Source: Actinomycetes bacterium
GTDB taxonomy: Bacteria > Actinomycetota > Acidimicrobiia > Acidimicrobiales > JAJYPT01
NCBI GenBank assembly: GCA_021795135.1
Contig: JAJYPT010000031.1
Span: 1 to 12,916 of the forward strand
Reading direction: 5' to 3'
Length of the DNA: 12,916 nt
Positions 6,900 through 12,916 of this stretch are shown one piece after another. Position numbers and translations under genes: made by a program. The notes beneath the pieces are model-generated. The model was given only the letters and a program-made list of their open reading frames with translations, did no database searches and had not been told where the DNA came from. Numbering within the stretch: position 1 is the first letter of the stretch; each line of letters begins with the position of its first letter.

Positions 6900-7007
6900 A
6901 TGCGTACTACGCCTCTTAGTGACCTAAAATTAGCTCATTTTACAGGAGGTTTTAACTTTATAGAAAATGTTGGGATCAAAGTATTATCTAAACAAGGGTT
7001 TTTTTAA
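6900..7007 (+). CDS. Doubtful 35-residue frame in the intergenic gap
   Basis: An ATG-started frame of 35 codons reads MRTTPLSDLKLAHF at its head and GIKVLSKQGFF at its end. The composition is balanced and protein-like for such an AT-rich gap. Against it: no Shine-Dalgarno sequence precedes the ATG, an in-frame TAG lies two codons upstream, and I recognise no family. It could be a small gene, the remnant of a decayed gene or chance. Confidence 0.2.
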   Translation: MRTTPLSDLKLAHFTGGFNFIENVGIKVLSKQGFF

Positions 7008-7149
7008 TATGTGCTCTAAGCTATAAAAGAACACGGTTTTATCTACCTAAACCGCTTATAACTGTTTATTACTACATAATTTATTAACTATATGAGTTAG
7101 ACCATTTACTCAGTATTAACCTTTTATATACCTTATCTGGTATTCCAAA

Positions 7150-7177
7150 TTGATATATTTAAAAGTAGCTCTATACT
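7150..7177 (+). promoter_or_regulatory. Promoter of the leader peptide / COG4280-type operon
   Basis: TTGATA (7150-7155) and TATACT (7172-7177), each 5/6 to the sigma70 consensus, are separated by 16 bp. Transcription would start near 7184, about 33 nt before the leader peptide ATG. This is the best promoter match I found in the window. Confidence 0.6.
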
Positions 7178-7216
7178 CTAGTGCTAATAACCATAACTCA
7201 TCAAAAGGAAGATCTA

Positions 7217-7267
7217 ATGATTTTATATAAAGTCTATTTACAAACACTAGATCTAGTACTCATATGA
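7217..7267 (+). CDS. 16-residue leader peptide coupled to the membrane-protein gene
   Basis: The frame encodes MILYKVYLQTLDLVLI and starts at ATG 7217, five to seven bases after AAAAGGAAG (7203-7211), a good ribosome binding site. Its TGA (7265-7267) overlaps the next gene's ATG (7264-7266) as ATGA. That next ATG has no Shine-Dalgarno sequence of its own, so the peptide's likely purpose is to deliver ribosomes to it by termination-reinitiation. The Leu/Ile/Val-rich composition could also allow attenuation, but no stem-terminator pair is visible. A frameshift that splits a longer protein is less likely, because the downstream gene already begins at the usual family N-terminus. Confidence 0.55.
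   Translation: MILYKVYLQTLDLVLI
7246..7257. repeat. 12-bp perfect palindrome at the operon start
   Basis: ACTAGATCTAGT is fully self-complementary. It lies inside the leader peptide frame and ends six bases before the membrane-protein ATG. It may be a protein-binding site or a short hairpin near the start codon; chance is also possible. Confidence 0.35.
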
Positions 7268-8034
7268 TCTTTGCTACTTTGGCTTCTACTTTTTTAGCTG
7301 GATGTGTGGAATCCATAGAAACTCTTTCAGTCTTGTTAGCAGTTGGACTTGCCAAAGGTTGGAAATCTGCTTGGGTAGGTCTTGGAAGTGGTCTTTTGCT
7401 TTTGACCTTAATCCTTTCAACTATTGGAGTCCTCATAGTGAGCGTAGTTCCTGTACATCTATTGAATCTTGTTATGGGAACTCTAATGTTATTATTTGGA
7501 ATGAGATGGCTAGTAAAAGCCACATTACGATATGGAGGCAAAATCCCTTTTCGTAATGAGTCAGCTGCTTTTGACAAAACTTTAAGCTCTCTTGGTCCAA
7601 AAGCTAGCTCCAATAAGAAACTGGACAAGCTAGGTATTGCAACTGCTTTTGGAGCCGTTGTATTAGAAGGATCAGAAGTTGCTTTTACTGTGGTAACTTT
7701 TGGTTTGGCGCCCCATATGAGATCCTATGCAACATTAGGGGCTGTAGCAGGTATTATAGCTGTAGCTATAGTTGGTATTTTACTTAAAGCACCTTTAGCT
7801 AAAGCTCCAGAAAATGGCATTAAATTTATAGTTGGAGTAATGCTTTCAGCTTTAGGAACCACTTGGCTAGCCGAGGGATTGCATCTACATACCTCTTTTG
7901 GATTTGCTTCTTATCCTTTGTTGTTAGCAGTATTTTTACTAACATCGCTAATATTGATAGCACGACTAAAAACTACTTCTGTCAAAAATCTTTCAAGATT
8001 TCAATCACCTAATCCAAATAGAGGCCAATCATGA
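7264..8034 (+). CDS. COG4280-type polytopic membrane protein
   Basis: This is an integral membrane protein of 256 residues with about seven helices, built from two similar halves. Each half carries a glutamate pair on a helix near its start: CVESIETLSVLLAVGL (Glu16, Glu19) and VLEGSEVAFTVVTFGL (Glu135, Glu138). The pattern is that of COG4280 predicted membrane proteins. Paired E-x-x-E/E-x-G-D helices also recall the GDT1/TMEM165, LysE and TerC-like cation or amino-acid exporters. Transport of a cation is inference; no substrate is known to me. A soluble loop of about 35 residues (88-122) joins the halves. The start ATG lacks its own Shine-Dalgarno sequence and relies on the overlapping leader peptide. 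Its stop overlaps the next gene's start as ATGA, so all three frames appear translationally coupled. Confidence 0.83.
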   Translation: MIFATLASTFLAGCVESIETLSVLLAVGLAKGWKSAWVGLGSGLLLLTLILSTIGVLIVSVVPVHLLNLVMGTLMLLFGMRWLVKATLRYGGKIPFRNESAAFDKTLSSLGPKASSNKKLDKLGIATAFGAVVLEGSEVAFTVVTFGLAPHMRSYATLGAVAGIIAVAIVGILLKAPLAKAPENGIKFIVGVMLSALGTTWLAEGLHLHTSFGFASYPLLLAVFLLTSLILIARLKTTSVKNLSRFQSPNPNRGQS

Positions 8035-8252
8035 AACTGGTCGAGATTCTAAAAAAAAGTATTTATAAAATAATTAAACTTGTTGCAGATGATTGGAAAA
8101 TTCCTAGTGGGGTGGCAATATCGGTTTTGTTAGGAGTTATTGTCAATACAACATATCCAAATTCCCCAATTGCAGGAATTGTCTATATTGTATCTATACT
8201 TATCACTTTTATTTCAATTGTATTTACATTAGGTAGAACTAAAACTTCTTAA
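8031..8252 (+). CDS. 73-residue two-helix membrane protein, partner of the COG4280-type protein
   Basis: The product has a basic, amphipathic N-terminus (MKLVEILKKSIYKIIKLV), an acidic turn DDWKIPSG, and two predicted membrane helices at about 28-43 and 48-67, ending TLGRTKTS. The start overlaps the upstream stop by ATGA (8031-8034), so it is probably made in step with the upstream protein and may associate with it in the membrane. My recollection is that small DW-containing membrane proteins often follow COG4280 genes, which supports this reading. No function is known to me. The transcript probably ends near the hairpin at 8275-8314. Confidence 0.75.
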   Translation: MKLVEILKKSIYKIIKLVADDWKIPSGVAISVLLGVIVNTTYPNSPIAGIVYIVSILITFISIVFTLGRTKTS

Positions 8253-8274
8253 TATTTTATCCAAAATTTACAAA

Positions 8275-8314
8275 GTGTTATTGCTCCAGATTTTGGTCTT
8301 TGGAGCAATAACAC
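8275..8314. terminator. Hairpin between converging operons
   Basis: Arms of 14 nt (8275-8288 and 8301-8314) with a GC-containing core TTGCTCCA/TGGAGCAA are exact complements around 12 bp. On the minus strand the stem is followed by a loosely U-rich TTTGTAAATTTT, so it serves the ETF gene best. For the plus-strand operon there is no T-tract. Confidence 0.65.
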
Positions 8315-8327
8315 ATCTAAGCCAGAC

Positions 8328-10145
8328 CTAGTTAATTTGTTCTTTGTCTTGTTTGAAAAAACTATTAATTTTAATGTTGTTTTTGATTTTGTCAATCATG
8401 TAGCTAACTACTTCATCCCAATTTCCTACTATGGCCAAATCGCAATTAGAAAAAATAACAGCATCGGGATCGTTGTTTATAGCCACAATATTTTGAGCTC
8501 CACTAACACCTGCCAGATGGTTATATTTACCACTGATACCAATTGCAATATATAATCTAGGAGAGATACTTCTACCTGTTATACCAACTTGACGAGATCG
8601 TTGAATCCATCCCTTATCTGTAACTTTACGAGTAGCTGCAACTTGTGCACCAAGCAAATCTGCTAGTTGGTAAATTTGTCCATATTGATTATTAGGAACT
8701 CCTGCACCTAGTCCAATCACTATAGAGGCATTTAAAAGATCTTCGAAATTATCATCCCGCCAAGATTTTCTAACTTGGACTTGACTCTTGTTTACCCCTT
8801 TCAGGGTGGACATATTTGCCACCTGCAAACCACTCCTGGGCAACAATAGAGGTAAAACCCCTGGACGAACACTAACCATTTGGACTTTAGATTTAGCTGT
8901 AATAGCCACAAGTTGGCTTCCTCGGTTAGCTGGCTTGAAAGCCAAAAGTCTCTTGTTTTCTATTTGAATATCTACAGCATCTCCGATCAAACCAGCTTCT
9001 AAGCGAGCTGCTGTTCTAGCAGCAACTTCTCGCCCCCAATAACTTGCTGGAAACATCATTATCTCAACAGATTGACTTTGAGCCCAACAAGATATAGTAG
9101 CTGCTATGTCTTGTTCTATTTTAGAACCATTCAAGACAACAAGTTCATCTGTTCCCCACTTCCAAATCTGGGATAAATTGAATGCTTCTGTACTTATTGC
9201 TAGTACCTTGGCATCAATTTGATGAGCAAGCAAAGCTGCCCTTCCAAGAAGTTCTCTGTTGAATTGTTCTCTGTTGGGTTCTAAAACCACACAAATTGAT
9301 TGGTCATCTTTTCCTGTAGGAGATGCTACTTGTTCTGTTGTTTGCTCAAGACTGCTTTCAAAAGCTTTACGTTGAATTAAAATTTCTAGCGCATCTTCAA
9401 CTTGGCTCTCAACAGGCTTATCTAGCCTCCACAACAACCTAGGAACTTTTCCAAAACTTCTAACAGATCCTACTTGGGTAGGACTTCCTTGTAGACCCCA
9501 TGGACCTTTTGGATCAAGATCATCTGCTTTTAGTTTGCGAACTCGACTAGAAGGTATTTCGCTCCAAATGTCACGATGTACTTTTGCCGGTGGGCATAAA
9601 CGTTCAGCTACCGCCAAAACAGCAGGTAAAGGAACCGATAATAAGCGCCCTCCATCATCTTGTTCACAACGAAGATTTACTAATTTATTATCCTTATCTA
9701 GATCTAACTCTCGAACTGAATCAGCAAAAGCTAGGTCTAATAATTCAGCAAGTTCAGCTCCAACTTGGCCAGTTTCAGAATCAAGAGAAGAATGACCAGT
9801 AAGTATGAGATCGAATGGACCTTCTTTTTTCACAAAAGCAGCAAGAGCTCGCGCTGTGGCTAAAGTATCTGATCCAGCAAATAAAGGATCAGATAGCAAA
9901 ACAGCTTCATCAACACCCCAAGCCAAAGCTTCTAATAAAATATCTTCAGCACTTGGCGGTCCAAGAGAAACGACCATGGAATTGCCGTTGGTCAATTGTG
10001 CTAACTCTACTGCTTTTGCTACAGCTCTTTTACAATAAGGATTCATCTCTAAAGCAATGCCTTCACGAATCATTGTTCCTCGAGAATCAAGTAACAAATC
10101 TTCGCTAGAAGAAGGCACCTGTTTAGCTGTAGCCAAAATTCGCAT
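8328..10145 (-). CDS. Electron transfer flavoprotein, beta and alpha subunits fused in one chain
   Basis: This 605-residue protein joins the two ETF subunits, which normally carry electrons from flavin dehydrogenases to ETF-quinone oxidoreductase. Residues 1 to about 260 are EtfB/FixA-like: MRILATAKQVP, EMNPYCKRAVAKAVEL (33-48) and GHSSLDSETGQVGAELAELL (117-136). A polar linker (about 262-282) leads to an EtfA/FixB-like half. This has ICVVLEP (284-290) and the FAD domain: ATRKVTDKGW (504-513), QVGITG (519-524), GISGKYNHLAGV (536-547) and AINNDPDAVIF (555-565). His543 and Arg506 are kept; the usual Gln before that His is Asn542 and the usual Asp after IVG is Asn575. The ATG start follows GAAAGG by eight bases. 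It lies 72 bp after the kinase gene, so cotranscription is possible. Fused ETFs are known in some archaea; no partner dehydrogenase lies nearby. Confidence 0.92.
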   Translation of the reverse strand: MRILATAKQVPSSSEDLLLDSRGTMIREGIALEMNPYCKRAVAKAVELAQLTNGNSMVVSLGPPSAEDILLEALAWGVDEAVLLSDPLFAGSDTLATARALAAFVKKEGPFDLILTGHSSLDSETGQVGAELAELLDLAFADSVRELDLDKDNKLVNLRCEQDDGGRLLSVPLPAVLAVAERLCPPAKVHRDIWSEIPSSRVRKLKADDLDPKGPWGLQGSPTQVGSVRSFGKVPRLLWRLDKPVESQVEDALEILIQRKAFESSLEQTTEQVASPTGKDDQSICVVLEPNREQFNRELLGRAALLAHQIDAKVLAISTEAFNLSQIWKWGTDELVVLNGSKIEQDIAATISCWAQSQSVEIMMFPASYWGREVAARTAARLEAGLIGDAVDIQIENKRLLAFKPANRGSQLVAITAKSKVQMVSVRPGVLPLLLPRSGLQVANMSTLKGVNKSQVQVRKSWRDDNFEDLLNASIVIGLGAGVPNNQYGQIYQLADLLGAQVAATRKVTDKGWIQRSRQVGITGRSISPRLYIAIGISGKYNHLAGVSGAQNIVAINNDPDAVIFSNCDLAIVGNWDEVVSYMIDKIKNNIKINSFFKQDKEQIN

Positions 10146-10217
10146 TTATATTACCTTTCTTTTTTCCGGCTTTATAAGGTTTTCAAAGCTAAAAAATACT
10201 TCTTGTGACAACTTCGC

Positions 10218-11594
10218 CTATTTTTGGTCTGATATTGGTAAAGTCACTTTAATAAATGCACCTTGGGTCTTATTATTGCCAAGTTCAATATGGCCTTTGT
10301 GACTTTGGACAATAACTTTTACTATAGAAAGACCTAATCCAGTTCCACCACTTTTACGATTAGTTGAATTTGGGGTTCTGACAAAACGTTCAAGTGCTTG
10401 ATCTATGATTTCAGGAGAAAATCCAACTCCTTGATCTCTTACTTCAACAATGGCTTGATCGTCTACTTTTTGTACCAATATCTCTATCAAAGAGCCAACG
10501 GGAGCAAAATTCAAAGCATTATCTACTAAGTTATCTACAACTTGTCTGAACCTAATTGGATCTATCCAAACAATTAGTTCAGGATCTGCATGTAAAACAA
10601 AATCTACTTTTAATTGCTCTGCTTTTGCTTTTTGAGAACCTAGTGAAGAAACAACTAGAGAAACTAGATCCAAAGGCGTCTTCGAAAGTTTTAACATATC
10701 TTCATCACTTTGAGCTAACAAAAGCAACGATTGAGCAAGGTTGATTAAATCATCTACTCTAATAGCTACTTCATCTATTGCCTTAGCTAATTCGATTGGG
10801 TTTCGATTAGGTTTTTGTGCTAGTTCTAATTCAGCTTTCAATGCACTAAGAGGGGTTCGCAATTCATGACTAGCAGCTGCTACAAAGCGTCGTTGGTCAT
10901 CTAAGGTTATTTGAACTTTTTCTAATAACTCATTAAAAGTTAAAGCTAGGTCAGCTAATTCATCTTTAGTATTAGGAATAGCTAATCTAGCTTTATTATC
11001 TAGAACAAAAATACCTTTAGCTTCAGCTCGTAGCTTTTCAACTGGCTTTAAAACAGCCCCTGTCAATAGCCAAGCCCCAACTGCGGCTAAAAAAACTAAA
11101 ACAGGTCCGACAATAAAGAGATCTTTATTGGTTTGAGATAGATAATCAACTAAAGGATCTGTTGAGGTACCCACTAAAATGATTATCTGCTTTCCTCTTT
11201 TAGTATTTATCGGAGAAGCAAGTATTAAATATTTATTAAGCCACTGAGGGCGTTTGTATTCGAACCAAATAGGTCTTTGACTAGCTATAGTCAGCTGAGA
11301 AGGACTTAGTATGGACTCAAGACCTGCTCTAGCAGTTGTATATAGCAATTTATTCGCAGGAGTATTTACCTGTATAACACTTTGGTCTTGGCTCAAAGTA
11401 ACAGGTTTATCTGACAAATTCAGTTGATGAGACATAATTTGAGCCTCGACTCTATACTGTCTTCTTTGGAGGGATCTTTTTAAAGTAGATCCTATAGCCG
11501 AAGATAAACTAGCTTCAAATAGCGGAGCCCCAATAATGACCAAAAGAGTTGTTATAATTACTATTGCAATAGTAATTCTCCATCTAATTGGCAT
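10218..11594 (-). CDS. Membrane sensor histidine kinase (HAMP-HisKA-HATPase)
   Basis: This sensor kinase autophosphorylates on histidine and passes phosphate to the regulator encoded just upstream. It has 458 residues. Helix 1 (about 7-24) and helix 2 (about 159-181) enclose an extracytoplasmic sensor of about 135 residues with no family I recognise. A HAMP linker follows (about 180-232). HisKA carries FVAAASHELRTPLSALKAEL with the phospho-acceptor His243. The HATPase has an N box (DNLVDNAL, Asn355/Asn359), G1 DQGVGF (387-392) and G2 GGTGLGLS (416-423). Its ATG overlaps the regulator's TAA by one base (TAATG), so the pair is translationally coupled. All catalytic boxes are intact. The architecture resembles actinobacterial envelope-stress or phosphate-type OmpR-family kinases, but the stimulus cannot be read from sequence. 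Confidence 0.95.
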   Translation of the reverse strand: MPIRWRITIAIVIITTLLVIIGAPLFEASLSSAIGSTLKRSLQRRQYRVEAQIMSHQLNLSDKPVTLSQDQSVIQVNTPANKLLYTTARAGLESILSPSQLTIASQRPIWFEYKRPQWLNKYLILASPINTKRGKQIIILVGTSTDPLVDYLSQTNKDLFIVGPVLVFLAAVGAWLLTGAVLKPVEKLRAEAKGIFVLDNKARLAIPNTKDELADLALTFNELLEKVQITLDDQRRFVAAASHELRTPLSALKAELELAQKPNRNPIELAKAIDEVAIRVDDLINLAQSLLLLAQSDEDMLKLSKTPLDLVSLVVSSLGSQKAKAEQLKVDFVLHADPELIVWIDPIRFRQVVDNLVDNALNFAPVGSLIEILVQKVDDQAIVEVRDQGVGFSPEIIDQALERFVRTPNSTNRKSGGTGLGLSIVKVIVQSHKGHIELGNNKTQGAFIKVTLPISDQK

Positions 11595-12298
11595 TAATGG
11601 TGCGGCATGCGCAATTTATAACCCAAACAGTGAACTGTTTCTAAATCATTACAACCAAAAGGACGATCAATTTTGCGCCTAAGGTGTCCTACATATTGAT
11701 CCACAATATTTTCTGCAACAGTGGGATTTGATCCCCAAATACCTTTTAATATAGTCTTACGAGTCAAAACTATTCCCGGACGCCGTAAGAAAAACTCTAG
11801 TAATTCTGCTTCTCGTGGCGCCAAATCAATCTGGAAATCTCCTCTCCAGACCTTTTTTGTAACTGGATCAAGTTGGATATCTCCTACTTTCAACAAAGCA
11901 GGTCTTCCAATGTGGCTTCTGCGAATAATTGCTTTTATTCTTACCAATAGCTCTGTTATGCTAAAAGGCTTAGCTAGATAGTCATCTGCTCCTATTTCAA
12001 AACCTTGTATGCGCTCTTGAACGTCTCCAAGAGCTGTTACCATTAAGATAGGAGTCCAGTTTCCCTCTTTTCTTAACCTGTTGCATATATCTGTGCCACT
12101 AATAAAAGGTAACATTAGGTCTAACACAACTGCATCAAATTCTTCCAAAGCTAACAGTTGTAGCGCCATATTGCCATCGTGGGCAACTTTGACTAAATAT
12201 TGTTCTTCTTCCAAAGCTCGTTTTAGGGCAAAAGCTAGACCTTCATCATCTTCTACAATCAAAATTGAAGTTCCAACAGTAGTAGGTTCTTCGATCAT
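11594..12298 (-). CDS. OmpR/PhoB-family response regulator
   Basis: This is a DNA-binding response regulator, partner of the kinase that follows it. Counting from ATG 12298 it has 234 residues. The receiver domain (about 10-128) has acidic residues in ILIVEDD, the phospho-acceptor Asp60 in VVLDLMLP, the conserved Thr in MVTALGD and Lys110 in YLAKPF. The winged-helix effector domain (about 135-232) has VGDIQLDPVTKKVW, LAPREAELLEFFLRRPG and VDQYVGHLRRKID, the OmpR/PhoB pattern. A GTG at 12325 would add nine residues; neither start has a strong Shine-Dalgarno sequence, and ATG matches the usual length better. Such regulators bind tandem repeats of about 11 bp. The perfect 11-bp repeat at 585-606 is a candidate target, though autoregulation is not evident at its own promoter. 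Confidence 0.95.
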   Translation of the reverse strand: MIEEPTTVGTSILIVEDDEGLAFALKRALEEEQYLVKVAHDGNMALQLLALEEFDAVVLDLMLPFISGTDICNRLRKEGNWTPILMVTALGDVQERIQGFEIGADDYLAKPFSITELLVRIKAIIRRSHIGRPALLKVGDIQLDPVTKKVWRGDFQIDLAPREAELLEFFLRRPGIVLTRKTILKGIWGSNPTVAENIVDQYVGHLRRKIDRPFGCNDLETVHCLGYKLRMPHH

Positions 12299-12362
12299 GT
12301 GAGCACTTTTCAATACACAAACCACTGGTATCGTAATTTCCGTTCATTAATAGATGTCTTTG

Positions 12363-12407
12363 AAGCAATGAAGACGAACTTGATATCTAAGTATGTCTTC
12401 ATTGCTT
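12363..12407. terminator. Hairpin between the binding-protein gene and the two-component genes
   Basis: AAGCAATGAAGAC (12363-12375) and GTCTTCATTGCTT (12395-12407) are exact 13-bp complements around 19 bp, which contain a further ACTT/AAGT pair. The T-run (TTTTT) follows on the plus strand. On the minus strand, where both flanking genes lie, only CTTCAAAG follows. It probably marks the end of the binding-protein transcript and could also stop antisense transcription. Confidence 0.6.
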
Positions 12408-12429
12408 TTTACACTCAATTTTCTATGCG

Positions 12430-12916
12430 TTATAAAGCTGTAGATCCATTCATGTATGAATCACCTTGTTGGTCTAAAGTTTTCAATCCAGATACAACTG
12501 GCACCTTTCCTTGTGCTATTTGCAAGAAAGAAGAGTCCAAAGCTGCTTGAACTTCTTTGTAACTATCACTAACAGGTCTTGGTAAGGTATAAGGAGACGA
12601 GATAGCTTGTATGGAAACTTTTAGTCCAGGATGACTAGAGATAAATGAAGCCGGAATTGCAGCTGCGCCTTTGTGGGTCTCAGGAGCATAACCTGTTGTC
12701 TCAGCCCAAGCTGCTTGCTGAGTAGGTGCAAACCACCATCTAACAAAAGTAGCGGCTGCTTTATCTTGAGTTTGACTATGACCTTTTGGCAGCACGAAAC
12801 CAAGTCCTTGAGAAATATTTGCAGCATGTCCCGTAGATCCAGCTGGTTCTACAAAAGCCCCGACTTTAAATTTTCCTCCTACTGCATTTAGCACTTTTTG
12901 ATATCCAGCCGAAGTT
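12430..12916 (-). CDS. ABC transporter substrate-binding protein, UgpB/MalE type (C-terminal part)
   Basis: The frame is open to the window edge, so only the last 161 residues are seen; the lipoprotein signal and N-terminal lobe lie outside. It matches the C-terminal region of family 1 extracellular solute-binding proteins, which capture sugars or glycerol-3-phosphate for an ABC importer. Visible marks are the glycine-rich stretch VEPAGSTGHAANISQGLGFV, the helix AAATFVRWWFAPTQQAAWAETTGYAPETHKG (in which W-x4-TGY-x-P is typical of the UgpB group) and a final helix region VQAALDSSFLQIAQGKVP before the stop. The GTG inside (12894) is not the true start. The permease genes of the importer must lie elsewhere, as the next genes are regulatory. 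The substrate is not readable from this fragment. Confidence 0.85.
   Translation of the reverse strand, partial: TSAGYQKVLNAVGGKFKVGAFVEPAGSTGHAANISQGLGFVLPKGHSQTQDKAAATFVRWWFAPTQQAAWAETTGYAPETHKGAAAIPASFISSHPGLKVSIQAISSPYTLPRPVSDSYKEVQAALDSSFLQIAQGKVPVVSGLKTLDQQGDSYMNGSTAL

Larger units (their letters stand above)
6728..7216. other. Divergent gap between hsp20 and the COG4280-type operon
   Basis: About 490 bp of AT-rich sequence. It contains the plus-strand promoter at 7150-7177 and one doubtful 35-codon frame at 6900-7007, listed separately. The GGAGG at 6945-6949 has no suitable start codon 5-10 bases downstream. A short imperfect stem CGGTTT/AAACCG lies near 7035-7055. I see no tRNA, no clear riboswitch and no clear hsp20 promoter. 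Confidence 0.5.

Noticed and set aside
6945..6949. GGAGG as the ribosome binding site of a missed gene
   Set aside because: No ATG, GTG or TTG lies at 5-10 bases downstream; the next ATG (6967) is about 17 bases away and gives only a short AT-rich frame.
6728..7000. CIRCE or HAIR heat-shock operator upstream of hsp20
   Set aside because: I looked for TTAGCACTC/GAGTGCTAA and CTTGAGT/ACTCAAG. Only weak TACTA/TAGTA-like pairs are present.
6940..7263. Mn2+ (yybP-ykoY) or other riboswitch before the transporter-like gene
   Set aside because: The predicted leader from about 7184 is too short, and no conserved core or terminator/antiterminator pair is visible.
7260..7628. Long minus-strand frame of 122 codons
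   Set aside because: It is the antisense shadow of the COG4280-type gene, which has membrane-protein composition, a promoter and coupled neighbours.
9535..10108. Several overlapping plus-strand frames opposite the ETF gene
   Set aside because: They are low-complexity shadows; all family motifs lie on the minus strand.
11259..11266. TTCGAACC resembling a tRNA T-loop
   Set aside because: It lies inside the intact histidine kinase gene and no cloverleaf arms or acceptor stem can be drawn around it.

Overview
The window comes from an AT-rich bacterial chromosome (about two-thirds A+T by eye, higher in the gaps). It has ordinary bacterial signals: purine-rich Shine-Dalgarno sequences, frequent TTG/GTG starts and GC-containing hairpins as terminators. 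Gene content is housekeeping and stress/envelope in character: aquaporin, TM0106-type nuclease-helicase, rhodanese, Hsp20, COG4280-type membrane protein, fused electron transfer flavoprotein, OmpR-type two-component system and sugar-type ABC binding protein. The combination would suit a low-GC actinobacterium-like lineage, but this is a weak inference; no rRNA or other phylogenetic marker is present. There is no phage, transposase, CRISPR or tRNA, and no recognisable defence island.

Layout. 1-1050 is mostly non-coding but holds a 59-codon TTG-start gene (minus, 292-471) and a divergent control region with an 11-bp tandem repeat, two perfect inverted repeats and a candidate promoter for the plus-strand aquaporin (1051-1836). 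The aquaporin converges on a 1130-residue nuclease/exonuclease/helicase fusion (1861-5253, minus). Next come two minus-strand single-gene units, each with a strong terminator: rhodanese-DUF2892 (5488-6120, with a palindromic candidate operator) and Hsp20 (6293-6727). A 489-bp gap with one doubtful 35-codon frame leads to a plus-strand unit: a good promoter, a 16-residue leader peptide overlapping the next start by ATGA, a COG4280-type membrane protein, and a 73-residue membrane partner overlapping it, again by ATGA. A 14-bp hairpin at 8275-8314 separates this unit from the converging minus-strand genes: response regulator, histidine kinase and a single-chain ETF beta-alpha protein, which may be one operon. 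At the right edge a 5'-truncated ABC substrate-binding protein is separated from the two-component genes by a 13-bp hairpin.

How the genes work together. The regulator and kinase overlap by one base and form one signalling unit. The ETF follows after 72 bp, so it may be cotranscribed, but no dehydrogenase or ETF-quinone oxidoreductase is nearby. The leader peptide, COG4280-type protein and small membrane protein are chained by start/stop overlaps, which suggests translational coupling. The least explained items are the small Cys-Gly-Cys protein with its 11-bp-repeat upstream region, the coupled leader peptide, the all-in-one TM0106 fusion and the fused ETF.
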